The notes below the pieces were generated by a model, which had not been told where the DNA came from, did not search any database, and saw nothing but the letters and a program-made list of their open reading frames with translations. Shown here piece after piece: positions 16,472-25,911 of a DNA stretch of 38,613 nt. Every line of letters starts with the position of its first letter. The first letter of the stretch is position 1. A program made the position numbers and the translations under genes. The stretch covers positions 1-38,613 of the forward strand of contig NZAJ01000008.1 of NCBI GenBank assembly GCA_002687495.1. Direction: 5' to 3'. This stretch comes from Micavibrio sp. Lineage in GTDB: Bacteria; Pseudomonadota; Alphaproteobacteria; Micavibrionales; Micavibrionaceae.

Positions 16472-17341
16472 TTAAGCCGCTTTTTTAGCTTTTTTATTCA
16501 TGAGCAAGCCTAAAATACGGCCCAAAGTCTCATGAAGGTCTTTACGCTCAACAACCATATCAACGATCCCATGATCTTGCAGATATTCAGCCGTTTGGAA
16601 ATCATCAGGTAAAGTTTCACGCACAGTTTCCTCAATCACGCGGCGTCCAGCAAAGCCGATTGTCGAACCTGGCTCAGCCAAATGAATATCACCAACCATT
16701 GCAAAAGAAGCGGACACGCCGCCTGTTGTCGGATCAGTTAGCAACACGATATAAGGAAGCTTTGCATCCTTAACCATCTCTACAGCGATAATCGAGCGTG
16801 GCATTTGCACAAGTGAAAGCATACCTTCTTGCATACGCGCACCGCCTGATGCTGGAATAGTAATCAGCGCAGCCTTATCTTTCACAGCTTCTTCTGCTGC
16901 TTTCACAATCGCTTCACCAACAGCCGAGCCCATAGAGCCGCCCATAAAACTAAAATTAAAGGCTGCAATCACAACTTTTTGGCCACCAATAGTGCCTTTA
17001 GCCAAAGTCATCGCATCTTTCAAACCTGTTTTAGATTGCGCATCCTTCAAGCGATCCGAATATTTCTTACGATCTTTGAACTTCAAAGGATCAAACGCGA
17101 CATCCGGCAAAGCGATTTTCTCGTATTGGCCACCATCAAACATAAGCTCTAAACGCTTTTTCACCGAAATGCGTAAATGGTGATTACAGTGATAACAAAC
17201 ATTGTGATTATCTTCTAGATCACGATGAAACAACATGCCTTCACAAGACGGACACTTCTTCCAAAGATTGTCAGGCACTTCCTTTTGCTCACCAACAAGT
17301 GAACGAATACGTGGACGAATATAATCATTTAGCCAGTTCAT
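16472..17341 (-). CDS. accD: Acetyl-CoA carboxylase carboxyltransferase subunit beta
   Basis: This 289-residue protein has the normal AccD length. An N-terminal zinc ribbon has C30-x2-C33 and C49-x2-C52, followed by the crotonase-like carboxyltransferase domain with SFMGGSMGSAVGE, PASGGARMQEG and TDPTTGGVSASFAMVGDI blocks. Together with AccA it transfers the carboxyl group from carboxybiotin to acetyl-CoA. A Lys/Ala-rich tail (MNKKAKKAA) follows. The trpA-accD-folC order is common in alphaproteobacteria. There is a 73-nt gap after trpA. Confidence 0.97.
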   Translation of the reverse strand: MNWLNDYIRPRIRSLVGEQKEVPDNLWKKCPSCEGMLFHRDLEDNHNVCYHCNHHLRISVKKRLELMFDGGQYEKIALPDVAFDPLKFKDRKKYSDRLKDAQSKTGLKDAMTLAKGTIGGQKVVIAAFNFSFMGGSMGSAVGEAIVKAAEEAVKDKAALITIPASGGARMQEGMLSLVQMPRSIIAVEMVKDAKLPYIVLLTDPTTGGVSASFAMVGDIHLAEPGSTIGFAGRRVIEETVRETLPDDFQTAEYLQDHGIVDMVVERKDLHETLGRILGLLMNKKAKKAA

Positions 17342-17414
17342 TATTATACCTTTTAATTAATCATAAAATTTAAGGGTGAATACTCTTCGCGCAAAACCAT
17401 TCAAGAGTCAAGTT

Positions 17415-18182
17415 TTACAGCCCCTTGCTTAAGGTTTTTACAAGGGATAGCGCTTCATCAACCCCAGCTTGTAGCGCATTGACAATGGCGCTTCCAACAA
17501 CTGCGGCTCCACCCATAGAACCAAAAGCTTTCACATCTTCAGGCGTTTTAATGCCAAAGCCAACAGCAATAGGTAAATCAGTATGCGCTTTAATCTGCTC
17601 AATATGGCGCTCTACAGCCCCCATATCCGCACTCGCACTTCCCGTCACCCCTGTAATAGAGACATAATAAAGAAATCCACTCGCCCCATTTAACAAGACT
17701 TTCAGACGCGACTCTTCGGTCACGGGCGTTATAAGACGAATGATATCAATCCCTCTCCCTTCAAGAGCTTTGCGTAAATCACCATCCTCTTCCGGTGGTA
17801 AATCAACGATGATCAAACCATCCACGCCCGCCTCATGCGCTGTACGTGCGAAAGCCTCAATCCCAAAAGCACAAATAGGGTTATAATACCCCATCAGCAC
17901 AAGCGGCGTATGATCATTGTCAGCGCGAAACGCTCGCACCATATCAAATGTACGCTTCATAGTCGCGCCAGCCGCTAAGGCACGCTCAGAAGCATGTTGA
18001 ATCGTTGGACCATCCGCTACAGGATCCGTAAATGGCATACCAAGCTCAATAATATCCGCACCCGCTTCAGGCAAACCCTTAAACACCTCTAAAGAGGTCT
18101 CATAATCAGGATCACCCGCAGTAATAAAGCTCACCAAGGCCGGACGATCTAACTCTTTAAATTTTTGTTCAATTCTGCTCAT
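17415..18182 (-). CDS. trpA: Tryptophan synthase alpha chain
   Basis: This 255-residue TIM barrel cleaves indole-3-glycerol phosphate to indole. It shows the FITAGDPD start, the catalytic glutamate in IIELGMPFTDPVADGP, the second acid in LIIVDLPPEE, YYVSITGVTG and VGFGIKTPEDV. ATG 18182 (MSRIEQKF) gives the family length; the upstream extension overlaps the preceding gene and is not TrpA-like. It lies 4 nt after a GyrI-like gene that separates it from trpB, so TrpA and TrpB are still probably co-transcribed. Confidence 0.97.
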   Translation of the reverse strand: MSRIEQKFKELDRPALVSFITAGDPDYETSLEVFKGLPEAGADIIELGMPFTDPVADGPTIQHASERALAAGATMKRTFDMVRAFRADNDHTPLVLMGYYNPICAFGIEAFARTAHEAGVDGLIIVDLPPEEDGDLRKALEGRGIDIIRLITPVTEESRLKVLLNGASGFLYYVSITGVTGSASADMGAVERHIEQIKAHTDLPIAVGFGIKTPEDVKAFGSMGGAAVVGSAIVNALQAGVDEALSLVKTLSKGL

Positions 18183-18186
18183 AAAA

Positions 18187-18666
18187 TCACTCTTCCACAT
18201 CCAGCCCAATATGCACCAGCACTTCATTCACACCATCTTCAAAAAAGCGTGGTCCATAGACTTCAAAATCAGTTTTAAATACACGCGGCAACTCCGCAGA
18301 CCAAATCGCTTCCCAAGTTTCAATCAGTGCTTTTGGTTGCTCACCGGCCGCGCTCATCACACCATATTCGCCATATTGCACCTGTACGTGTTTCATTCCC
18401 TCAGGCACATCCACTTCATTCACACGGTAACCAATCGTAAAACGATATGGCTTTTCATGATCACCTTCATAATCAGAATAAACAGCATAAATGACATCAT
18501 CTTGCTTATGCTCAACCTTTTGCCCGATGCTTTCTTTAAAGAAACGCTCCCAAAGCGCGTTAATATCATCACTCGCCTTGCTATTATCGGTAACGATAGA
18601 TACGCCGACAACATCAAAAGCTTCAACTTCAGCTAGCCCCGCTCGCACTTCATATTCATTGCTCAT
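18187..18666 (-). CDS. GyrI-like/effector-binding-domain protein
   Basis: This 159-residue protein looks like a stand-alone GyrI/AraC effector-binding domain. It has a paired beta-alpha-beta-beta-beta repeat with a V-GVSIVTDN strand near 22, a helix with LWERFF, an IYAVYSDYEGDHEKPYRFTIGYRV core, a VQVQYGEYGVMSAAG strand and a C-terminal LPRVFKTDFEVYGP segment ending in a VLVHIGLDVEE strand. Such domains bind small hydrophobic ligands or act as DNA-gyrase-inhibitor-like proteins. No helix-turn-helix is present, so it is not a regulator on its own. It lies between trpB and trpA with gaps of a few bases, its start overlapping the upstream gene by 11 nt. Whether it senses a tryptophan-pathway metabolite is unknown. 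Confidence 0.75.
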   Translation of the reverse strand: MSNEYEVRAGLAEVEAFDVVGVSIVTDNSKASDDINALWERFFKESIGQKVEHKQDDVIYAVYSDYEGDHEKPYRFTIGYRVNEVDVPEGMKHVQVQYGEYGVMSAAGEQPKALIETWEAIWSAELPRVFKTDFEVYGPRFFEDGVNEVLVHIGLDVEE

Positions 18667-19117
18667 TTATTAAATCCTTCATTGATCCGTCACGGCTTCT
18701 ATAGCGGATAAAAGGAACTTCATCAGCACCATCCAACCCAATCAAGAGCGTATCATCGCCAGTTTTATCTTTCATCACAATCACAGGAGAATCTTTCGGC
18801 CCATACATACGCATCAAAAACCTTAAAGTCCCATCTCTATCATGTAGACCTAAAAGAGATTGCCTAGCTTCTGAGCCATTCTCATAAGAACCAATTTGCG
18901 CGGATAACTTCCCATCCGGATTAAATAAGAAAAAAGTCCCCTGACCAATACGCCCGCTTCCATAATAACCAATCTGCTTACCGTCATCATTTAGCAAGCG
19001 ATATGCGCGCTGACTAACCTCATTTAGCCCAGCCATGATAGGCTTTGATAAGACCGCGCCAACGACAACACAGACCAAAGCCATAAGCACACCGAACGCG
19101 ATCCTTTTCATAGACAT
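18656..19117 (-). CDS. Membrane-anchored protein with repeated LxxxDGxxxxxIG-type motifs, function unknown
   Basis: The protein has 153 residues. An N-terminal hydrophobic anchor (about 7-27) is followed by a soluble part with at least five short, Gly/Asp-turn repeats: LLNDDGKQIGYYG, LFNPDGKLSAQIG, LHDRDGTLRFLM, MKDKTGDDTLLIG and RSRDGSMKDLI. This pattern resembles the beta-rich surface repeat seen in many bacterial proteins (L-D-K-x-G-K-x-R-A-x-L-G), but I cannot name the family. It is likely periplasmic and anchored in the inner membrane. It sits 3 nt after trpB and overlaps the next gene. It has no visible link to tryptophan synthesis. Confidence 0.7.
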   Translation of the reverse strand: MSMKRIAFGVLMALVCVVVGAVLSKPIMAGLNEVSQRAYRLLNDDGKQIGYYGSGRIGQGTFFLFNPDGKLSAQIGSYENGSEARQSLLGLHDRDGTLRFLMRMYGPKDSPVIVMKDKTGDDTLLIGLDGADEVPFIRYRSRDGSMKDLINEQ

Positions 19118-19120
19118 ATT

Positions 19121-20341
19121 TTAAAGCTCCACACCCAGCATCTTAGCAACCGTGAAAATATCCTTGTCGCCACGTCCTGATAGGTTAACAACCATCAAAT
19201 GCTCTTTTGGTAAATCCCCAGCGATCTTAGCCACATGCGCCAATGCATGCGCTGTTTCTAAAGCAGGGATAATGCCTTCTAGCTGCGATAAAAGCTTAAA
19301 GGCTTCAAGCGCTTCATCATCTTTGATATGCACATAATTGACGCGCCCTTCATCAAATAGCCACGCATGCTCAGGGCCAATACCAGGATAGTCCAACCCG
19401 GCAGAAACTGAATGCGGCTCAATAATTTGTCCATCTTCACTTTGCAGGAAATAGCTCGCCATACCATGTAAAACACCATACGTCCCACCATTTAGTGAAG
19501 CGGCATGCATATCCGTATCAACGCCATGCCCTGCAGCTTCAACGCCATACATCGTAACTGAACTATCATCCAAGAAAGGATGAAATAGCCCCATAGCATT
19601 CGAGCCACCGCCAATACACGCCACCAAACTGTCAGGCAAACGCCCTTCAAGTTCTTGCATCTGCGCGCGCACTTCTTGTCCAATCACACTTTGGAACGTA
19701 CGCACCATCTCTGGGAAAGGATGAGGCCCGCCAACAGTTCCAATCAAATAATAAGTATCGCGCACATTCGTCACCCAATCGCGCAACGCTTCATTCATCG
19801 CATCTTTAAGAGTCTTCGAACCACTTTCCGCGGCGCGCACCTCTGCGCCCATTAACTTCATACGAAAGACATTCGGAGATTGACGCTCAATATCTTTAGC
19901 GCCCATATAAATGATACATTCCATATCAAACAGCGCACAGACAGTCGCCGTCGCAACACCATGCTGCCCCGCACCTGTTTCAGCAATAATACGCTTTTTC
20001 CCCATACGCTTAGCCAGCAATACCTGGCCAATACAGTGATTAATCTTGTGCGCGCCCGTATGGTTTAAATCTTCACGTTTAAGATAAATCTTCGCGCCTT
20101 TATCACCATTAGAAAAGTGCTCGCTCAAACGCTCCGCAAAATATAAAGGATTAGGGCGGCCAATATAGTTTTTAGCCAAGGCATTAAACTCATCCCAAAA
20201 TGCAGGATCATCCTTAGCCTCTTTCCAAGCTTGCTCCACTTGCAAGATCAAAGGCATAAGAGTTTCAGCGACATAACGGCCGCCATATTTACCAAAATGC
20301 CCACGCTCGTCAGGCATATTTCTATAGGAATTTTTCATCAT
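19121..20341 (-). CDS. trpB: Tryptophan synthase beta chain
   Basis: This 406-residue PLP enzyme makes L-tryptophan from indole and serine. The PLP lysine is K99 in [11 protein letters not shown]. Also present are ETGAGQHG (catalytic E), GGGSNAMG phosphate-binding loop and [18 protein letters not shown]. The length and the start [17 protein letters not shown] fit TrpB1. ATG 20341 or 20338 cannot be separated, as the ribosome site is weak. It follows trpF by 8 nt. Confidence 0.98.
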   Translation of the reverse strand: MMKNSYRNMPDERGHFGKYGGRYVAETLMPLILQVEQAWKEAKDDPAFWDEFNALAKNYIGRPNPLYFAERLSEHFSNGDKGAKIYLKREDLNHTGAHKINHCIGQVLLAKRMGKKRIIAETGAGQHGVATATVCALFDMECIIYMGAKDIERQSPNVFRMKLMGAEVRAAESGSKTLKDAMNEALRDWVTNVRDTYYLIGTVGGPHPFPEMVRTFQSVIGQEVRAQMQELEGRLPDSLVACIGGGSNAMGLFHPFLDDSSVTMYGVEAAGHGVDTDMHAASLNGGTYGVLHGMASYFLQSEDGQIIEPHSVSAGLDYPGIGPEHAWLFDEGRVNYVHIKDDEALEAFKLLSQLEGIIPALETAHALAHVAKIAGDLPKEHLMVVNLSGRGDKDIFTVAKMLGVEL

Positions 20342-20349
20342 AAAAAGCG

Positions 20350-20979
20350 TTATAAACCTTTAACGCCCGCAAGAAAAGCCTGAATTTTCGTCTCATCTTT
20401 TACGCCGCGCGCACTCTCTACACCGCTTGAAACATCAATAGCTGTTGGATGAAGCATTTTAACAGCCTCACCCACATTCTCCGGCTTTAACCCGCCCGCA
20501 AGCATCCAAGGCTTTTGAAACTCGTAATCCTTTAAGAGCGACCAATCAAAACTCTGCCCCGAGCCACCATGCTGAGGCGAAGGCGTATCACATAAAACCC
20601 AATCAGCCACCTCTTCATACTGAGCAATCTTCTGTAGATCATCTGCACTACCAATTGCCAGCGCCTTCATCACAGGCAAACCAAATTTTTGTTTAATCTC
20701 TTCTACGCGCTCTTTAGTTTCCGCCCCATGCAGCTGGATCATATCAAGCTGTACGCGTCCTGTAACGGCTGAAAGCTGTTCATCTGTAGGATCAACAAAA
20801 AGCCCCACAGCCCGCACCCCAGTTGGCAACATCTGCACCAGCTCAAACGCAATATCAATCTCGACATGACGCGGTGAAGGAGGGTAAAACACAAAACCAA
20901 TAAAACGCGCACCAGCTTCCACTGAAGCACTAAGCGCTTCTGGCGTTTTAATTCCACATATCTTCACTTGCACTGCCAT
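20350..20979 (-). CDS. trpF: Phosphoribosylanthranilate isomerase
   Basis: This 209-residue TIM barrel catalyses the Amadori rearrangement of phosphoribosylanthranilate. The catalytic cysteine is in [10 protein letters not shown] (residue 8). Further blocks are [40 protein letters not shown] and IDVSSGVES with the catalytic aspartate. ATG 20979 starts 9 nt after the preceding membrane-protein gene. The order pyrF-x-trpF-trpB is conserved in many alphaproteobacteria. Confidence 0.97.
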   Translation of the reverse strand: MAVQVKICGIKTPEALSASVEAGARFIGFVFYPPSPRHVEIDIAFELVQMLPTGVRAVGLFVDPTDEQLSAVTGRVQLDMIQLHGAETKERVEEIKQKFGLPVMKALAIGSADDLQKIAQYEEVADWVLCDTPSPQHGGSGQSFDWSLLKDYEFQKPWMLAGGLKPENVGEAVKMLHPTAIDVSSGVESARGVKDETKIQAFLAGVKGL

Positions 20980-20988
20980 AAAGTGTCT

Positions 20989-21792
20989 CTAATCTATATG
21001 CGTTTCACCAGAATGATCTTGCCCATGATATTGAAGAGCATATTGATAAAAATTAGAAAGAACCGTAATGCCCAACACCGTTAATAAGGGTGAAAAATAA
21101 AACAGCATTGGTATTTGCATCACCATATTCACCATCTCGCTACTCCCACCAATAGGCAAGATAATCAAAGCCGCAACAATGGACAAAGGTATAATGACAA
21201 TAATCAATTTAAGCAGAACCTTCCAAGTCGCGCACATTGGTGTAAGCACCACTTTCCAAACAAAACCTTCTGATAATTTAAAAGCTTCAATCAAACTGAG
21301 ATCAGCGCCTACTGCCTTAGCTGGAAAATAAAAGCTCAAACGCGAAACGATAAAATACAAAAACACAATTGATGCAAATATCGCCAACATAATGCTCATC
21401 GACCCTTCTGGTAAGATCGCGGCTGATAAGAAAAACAGTGCAAACATAAAAATCACTGAAGCCAAGCATAAGCCAACAAGCATCAACATAAAAATAAGCT
21501 CATGCTTTTGAGGCTTTAAGGGATTCATAGGCTCATATCGATCTGGGCCATGTAAAACAACGCGGTGCCATGTAATCGCCAACGCACCCATAAAATAACT
21601 TGAAATCAGACTACCAATAGCAGCTGGTATATCAAATAAGACGAAAAGCAATAAATCAAAAAGATATAAGCCGACTAAATACGGCAAGAGAGGTTTAAAA
21701 ACATCCCAAAACACACTCATATTATCTTCAACAAAATTCCTGCAATTCCGACCAGATTCAATAATACCCAATGTAGGCGATAAACGCTGCAT
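20989..21792 (-). CDS. Multi-pass inner-membrane protein, function unknown
   Basis: This 267-residue protein has about six hydrophobic segments (from about residue 35 to 255) and a polar His-rich tail (GQDHSGETHID). I do not recognise a conserved motif; the pattern recalls YciC/DUF4013-type membrane proteins. ATG 21792 has AGGGAGG upstream at 11 nt. A second start at 21720 (MSVFWDVFKPLL) would drop 24 polar residues and is also plausible. It lies between pyrF and trpF in the large cluster, 9 nt before trpF. Confidence 0.7.
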   Translation of the reverse strand: MQRLSPTLGIIESGRNCRNFVEDNMSVFWDVFKPLLPYLVGLYLFDLLLFVLFDIPAAIGSLISSYFMGALAITWHRVVLHGPDRYEPMNPLKPQKHELIFMLMLVGLCLASVIFMFALFFLSAAILPEGSMSIMLAIFASIVFLYFIVSRLSFYFPAKAVGADLSLIEAFKLSEGFVWKVVLTPMCATWKVLLKLIIVIIPLSIVAALIILPIGGSSEMVNMVMQIPMLFYFSPLLTVLGITVLSNFYQYALQYHGQDHSGETHID

Positions 21793-21835
21793 ACTCTCTA
21801 TGCCCTCCCTAATAAGCTTTTATAAATATAATATA

Positions 21836-22519
21836 TCACAAGCTCTCTAAAATCTCTTGCGCAGCTTTCGCAGGATCATCAGCCCCTGTAATCGGGCGCC
21901 CAATAACCAAATGCGTCGCCCCCGCATCCAAGGCTTCTTTCGGGCCCATAACGCGTTTCTGATCACCTAGATCAGCACCTTGTGGGCGTATACCTGGAAC
22001 CATCAAAGCAAATTCATCACCTAAAGCCTCACGGACCATAGATATTTCATGAGATGAGCACACAATACCCGCCAAGCCCGCTTGCTGTGTAAGCTTCGCC
22101 ATACGCAAAACTTGCTCTTTCATAACATGACAATAGCCAACTTCTTGCAAATCCCCTTCAGAAAGAGCCGTTAAGATCGTGACAGCCAACAGCTTACTCT
22201 TACCCTGAACAGCGCCTAAAGCGGCCTCCATCATTGCACGCCCTCCGGCAGCATGGACATTCAAATATTCAGGCTCTAAATTCGAGCTCAGCGCACGTAC
22301 AGCCCCTGCAACAGTATTGGGAATATCATGATATTTCAAATCCACAAAAAGCTTAGCTTCCGGGCAAGCTTCACGTACTTTTTCCAAACCTTGCGGCCCG
22401 TACGCATTAAAAAACTCTAATCCCAGCTTAACACCACCCGTCACTGGGCCAATCATACGCGCTAATTCCTGCGCTCTATCCAAATCCGGCGTATCAATCG
22501 CACAAAAGATCTTCACCAT
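21836..22519 (-). CDS. pyrF: Orotidine 5'-phosphate decarboxylase
   Basis: This 227-residue TIM barrel decarboxylates OMP to UMP, the last step of de novo pyrimidine synthesis. The catalytic tetrad is visible in FVDLKYHDIPNT (D60, K62, D65). VKLGLEFF, the VPGIRPQG phosphate loop and VIGRPITGADDP are also present. It is the class I, short bacterial type. It follows lapA by 14 nt. pyrC of the same pathway is in this window at 31404. Confidence 0.97.
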   Translation of the reverse strand: MVKIFCAIDTPDLDRAQELARMIGPVTGGVKLGLEFFNAYGPQGLEKVREACPEAKLFVDLKYHDIPNTVAGAVRALSSNLEPEYLNVHAAGGRAMMEAALGAVQGKSKLLAVTILTALSEGDLQEVGYCHVMKEQVLRMAKLTQQAGLAGIVCSSHEISMVREALGDEFALMVPGIRPQGADLGDQKRVMGPKEALDAGATHLVIGRPITGADDPAKAAQEILESL

Positions 22520-22533
22520 CGCTATAATCCACT

Positions 22534-22893
22534 CTACTCTTCTACAATATTATTATTAATAATCGGGATAAGACCGCTATCACCTTGCACATCCTCTAAC
22601 CCTGCTTTCGCACGCATCAGCTCCAGCTCTTTTTCTAACGCTTTTTTCTCTTTTCGAAGAACCCGACGCGCTTGGCGCACTTTACCTTGAGAAAACCAGC
22701 TAAATAAGGCGCCGAACACAAAACCAAAGACAAGAAACCCCATCGCCACAAAGTAAAGCGGCATATCGATTGCTGGCAAAACTGGAGAGATAGACACAGC
22801 CGTATCACCACGATTAAGAATCGCGAACGCTGTCAAAACAGCAACTAAGAAAATACCAAGGATAGTGCGGATGAGCGTATTGATAAAAGCCAT
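22534..22893 (-). CDS. lapA: LapA family membrane protein (DUF1049)
   Basis: This 119-residue protein has two hydrophobic helices (about 5-27 and 43-66) and a basic, charged C-terminal coiled coil (RQARRVLRKEKKALEKELELMRAK). This is the layout of LapA, which in gammaproteobacteria is tied to regulation of LPS synthesis through LpxC turnover. An ILNRGDTAVSISP-type turn between the helices is typical. The ihfB-lapA-pyrF order is widespread in alphaproteobacteria, which supports the call. Confidence 0.85.
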   Translation of the reverse strand: MAFINTLIRTILGIFLVAVLTAFAILNRGDTAVSISPVLPAIDMPLYFVAMGFLVFGFVFGALFSWFSQGKVRQARRVLRKEKKALEKELELMRAKAGLEDVQGDSGLIPIINNNIVEE

Positions 22894-22915
22894 AGCTCAC
22901 TCCATTTAAAGCGTT

Positions 22916-23200
22916 TTAGTCATCACCATTTAAGCGGTCACGCAAGCCTTTACCTGTTTTAAAGAACGGTAAGCGCTTCGCTTCAACTTCTACAGATTCA
23001 CCTGTGCGTGGATTACGCCCTGTACGTGCTTCACGATGCTTCACAGAGAACGCACCAAAACCACGCAACTCAACTCGATCACCATTAACAAGCGCTTCTG
23101 TAATCTCATCAAAGACAGTATCCACGATCTTTTCAACTTCGCGTAAGAAAAGATGAGGGTTTTTTTCTGCCAAGCGCGCTATTAATTCTGATTTAGTCAT
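22916..23200 (-). CDS. ihfB: Integration host factor subunit beta
   Basis: This 94-residue DNA-bending protein of the HU/IHF family starts [17 protein letters not shown] and carries the [26 protein letters not shown] beta-arm with the intercalating proline. The family ending [17 protein letters not shown] follows. It lies 200 nt downstream of rpsA, whose terminator intervenes. The rpsA-ihfB neighbourhood separates it from plain HU. Confidence 0.96.
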   Translation of the reverse strand: MTKSELIARLAEKNPHLFLREVEKIVDTVFDEITEALVNGDRVELRGFGAFSVKHREARTGRNPRTGESVEVEAKRLPFFKTGKGLRDRLNGDD

Positions 23201-23346
23201 TGACCGATTGTCCTTTATTTAATCCTAAAAAAATCAAACTTTCACAAACAGTTATCTGTGCTTTAATGATTCATACAGTGCCTGATTCAAAGCCCCCTCG
23301 TCAAGAAAAACGATTCTTTTATAAACACTTAAGCACATCAGCCCAT

Positions 23347-23377
23347 AAAAAAAGCCAGGCGCTTTGCCCGGCTTTTT
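23347..23377 (-). terminator. Rho-independent terminator of rpsA
   Basis: AAAAAGCCAGGC (23349-23360) pairs with GCCCGGCTTTTT (23366-23377), with one A-C mismatch and a 5-nt loop. A and T tracts on both sides would let it work in either direction. It lies 23 nt after the rpsA stop. The stretch 23201-23346 beyond it holds nothing I recognise, and presumably the ihfB promoter. Confidence 0.85.
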
Positions 23378-23399
23378 AAAATTCACTATTAAGAAAAGA

Positions 23400-25112
23400 C
23401 TATTTCTTATCTTCATTCTCTTTAAGCGCTGCACCAAGAATATCACCAAGTGACGCACCTGATTCTGTAGAACCAAATTCTTGCATAGCTTGCTTATCTT
23501 CATCAACTTCGCGAGCCTTAATAGAAAGACCAACTTGACGAGACTTCTTGTCGATAGAAACGATTTTCGCATCAACTTTCTCACCAACAGCAAAGCGATC
23601 TGGACGCTGCTCTGAACGCTCACGAGATAGCTCAGACTTCTTAATGAAGCCTTTCACATCATCATTAACGCTTACTTCAACACCGCCTGAAGTAATTTCA
23701 GTCACAGTACATGTTACTGTGCCGCCTTTCTTCACGCCTTCCATTGCACCCGCAAATGGGTCATCAGAAAGTTGCTTGATACCAAGAGCAACACGCTCTT
23801 TCTCAGGATCGATTTCAAGGATTTTAACCTTAACTTTGTCACCTTTGTTGAATGATTTCAGAACTTCTTCTGATTCATCTTCCCATGAAATGTCTGAAAG
23901 GTGAACCATACCATCGATTTCTTCATCAAGAGCAACGAATAGACCAAATTCAGTAATGTTACGAATTTCACCTTCGAACTCATCACCAACTTTGTGCTTC
24001 TCAGCCACTTGCTCCCATGGATTTTCTTGGCACTGTTTAAGACCAAGAGAAATACGACGCTTCTCTTCATCAACTTCCAAGACCATCACTTCAACTTCTT
24101 GAGAAGTAGAAACAATCTTACCTGGGTGTACGTTTTTCTTAGTCCATGACATTTCAGAAACGTGAACAAGACCTTCGATACCATCTTCAAGCTCAACAAA
24201 TGCACCATAGTCAGCGATATTTGTAATGCGGCCTGTGAATTTCGCACCTGGTACGAATTTCGCAGCAACATCAGCCCAAGGATCAGATTCAAGTTGCTTC
24301 ATGCCAAGTGAAATGCGCTGGTTGTCTTCGTTGAAACGAATAACCTGAACATCAACAGTTTGACCAATTTGAAGTGCATCTGATGGGTGATTAATACGCT
24401 TCCAAGAAATGTCGGTAACGTGCAATAGACCATCAACACCACCAAGATCAACGAATGCACCGTAATCTGTGATATTTTTAACAACACCCTGAAGAACCTG
24501 ACCTTCAGCCAAGTTGTCCATAAGGTCTGAACGTGCTTCTGCGCGGCTCTCTTCAAGAACTGCACGACGAGATACAACGATGTTACCACGTGCACGATCC
24601 ATCTTAAGGATATGGAATGGCTGAGGCGTATCCATCAATGGAGATACATCACGTACTGGGCGGATATCAACTTGTGAACCTGGCAAGAACGCAACCGCAC
24701 CACCAAGATCAACAGTAAAGCCACCTTTAACGCGACCAAAGATAACACCAGTAACGCGCTCGTTTTTGTCATGAGATTTTTCAAGCTCGATCCAAGCTTC
24801 TTCACGGCGTGCTTTATCACGTGAAAGTACAGACTCACCTTGACGGTTTTCCATACGCTCAACATACACTTCTACAGTGTCACCAACATTAAGCTCAAGC
24901 TCTTCGCCTGGTTTTCTAAATTCATTCAAAGGAACACGGCCTTCAGATTTAAGACCAACATCAACCATTACGAAATCGTCTTTAAGAGCAACGACCGTAC
25001 CGTTAACAACGTTACCTGTGAATGTTTCTTGACCTTTAAGGGAGTCTTCTAAAAGTTTTGCGAATTCCTTAGAATCCAGATTGTCTTGCAATCTTGCGGC
25101 TACACTTGCCAT
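23400..25112 (-). CDS. rpsA: 30S ribosomal protein S1
   Basis: This 570-residue protein has six S1 RNA-binding repeats. The central ones are the most regular: GVVKNITDYGAFVDLGGVDG, GRITNIADYGAFVELEDGIEG and GEIRNITEFGLFVALDEEIDG, each ending near HVSDISW. The last repeat is degenerate, as usual. A short acidic Lys-Asp tail (ENEDKK) ends the protein. It helps the small subunit bind mRNAs with weak ribosome sites, which fits the many genes here with poor Shine-Dalgarno sequences. It follows cmk by 137 nt, as in most proteobacteria. Confidence 0.98.
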   Translation of the reverse strand: MASVAARLQDNLDSKEFAKLLEDSLKGQETFTGNVVNGTVVALKDDFVMVDVGLKSEGRVPLNEFRKPGEELELNVGDTVEVYVERMENRQGESVLSRDKARREEAWIELEKSHDKNERVTGVIFGRVKGGFTVDLGGAVAFLPGSQVDIRPVRDVSPLMDTPQPFHILKMDRARGNIVVSRRAVLEESRAEARSDLMDNLAEGQVLQGVVKNITDYGAFVDLGGVDGLLHVTDISWKRINHPSDALQIGQTVDVQVIRFNEDNQRISLGMKQLESDPWADVAAKFVPGAKFTGRITNIADYGAFVELEDGIEGLVHVSEMSWTKKNVHPGKIVSTSQEVEVMVLEVDEEKRRISLGLKQCQENPWEQVAEKHKVGDEFEGEIRNITEFGLFVALDEEIDGMVHLSDISWEDESEEVLKSFNKGDKVKVKILEIDPEKERVALGIKQLSDDPFAGAMEGVKKGGTVTCTVTEITSGGVEVSVNDDVKGFIKKSELSRERSEQRPDRFAVGEKVDAKIVSIDKKSRQVGLSIKAREVDEDKQAMQEFGSTESGASLGDILGAALKENEDKK

Positions 25113-25249
25113 ATCTTTAATTCCACTTCATTGGGTTAAAGGTTAAATTATGCCTTCAGCCAGCCCCATAATCCTTTTTATAAAAGAGCTAACCGGCATA
25201 GTTTCGTTAAACATGCATAAGGATGAGTAGTTATTTGATGTAATCAGCT

Positions 25250-25909
25250 TTAAACTGACAAACGCTCTTTAATAATTTCAAGCGCTTTATCAAACATCTC
25301 GGCAGGACTTAAGTCACTGGAATCTATAACGATTGCATCATCTGCCGGCTTCATCGGTGCAGTATCTCTAGCTGCATCGCGAGCATCTCGCTCACGCATA
25401 TCCTTCAAAACTGACGCTTTTGTAACGTCTAAGCCCCTAGATTGCAACTCTTTTGTTCGTCTAGCCGCACGAACCTCATCACGCGCCGTAATATAGAGCT
25501 TCACTGGCGCATCAGGACAGATAACCGTACCAATATCACGCCCATCTAAAATCGCGCCTTTTGCCTTACCGCCAGGCGCTTTAGCAAAGTTGCGCTGTAA
25601 ATCCAAAAGCGCCTCACGAACCTTCGGTACAACCGCAACCTTAGAGGCTGCCTGCCCACTCTCATCACTGCGTAATTCTTTATTCTGAAGCAAATTAACA
25701 TCAAAGAAATCCCGGCAAAACTCAGCCACCTCTATCGCTTCATCCGTATTCGCAGGATCGCCGCCGCGCTCTAAGATCGTATAACCAACCAAACGATAAA
25801 GCGCCCCAGTATCTAAATATCCAAAGCCTAAACTTTCCGCGAGCTTCCTCGCTAAAGTCCCCTTACCACTGGCCGCTGGCCCATCAATTGCAATAATATT
25901 CGCACTCAT
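25250..25909 (-). CDS. cmk: Cytidylate kinase
   Basis: This 219-residue P-loop kinase phosphorylates CMP and dCMP. Present are IAIDGPAASGKGT (7-19), LDTGALYR (substrate-side aspartate), the LDGRDIGTVICPDA block and the lid region RDEVRAARRTKEL...RDARDAARDTAPM. A VIDSSDLSPAEM segment follows. It starts 2 nt after aroA, so the two are a tight pair. Confidence 0.97.
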   Translation of the reverse strand: MSANIIAIDGPAASGKGTLARKLAESLGFGYLDTGALYRLVGYTILERGGDPANTDEAIEVAEFCRDFFDVNLLQNKELRSDESGQAASKVAVVPKVREALLDLQRNFAKAPGGKAKGAILDGRDIGTVICPDAPVKLYITARDEVRAARRTKELQSRGLDVTKASVLKDMRERDARDAARDTAPMKPADDAIVIDSSDLSPAEMFDKALEIIKERLSV

Positions 25910-25911
25910 CT

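Noticed and set aside
23548-25052. Several long open frames on the plus strand and in other minus frames across rpsA
   Set aside because: They are shadows of the codon bias in rpsA, with low-complexity Leu or Ser/Thr products and no start signals.
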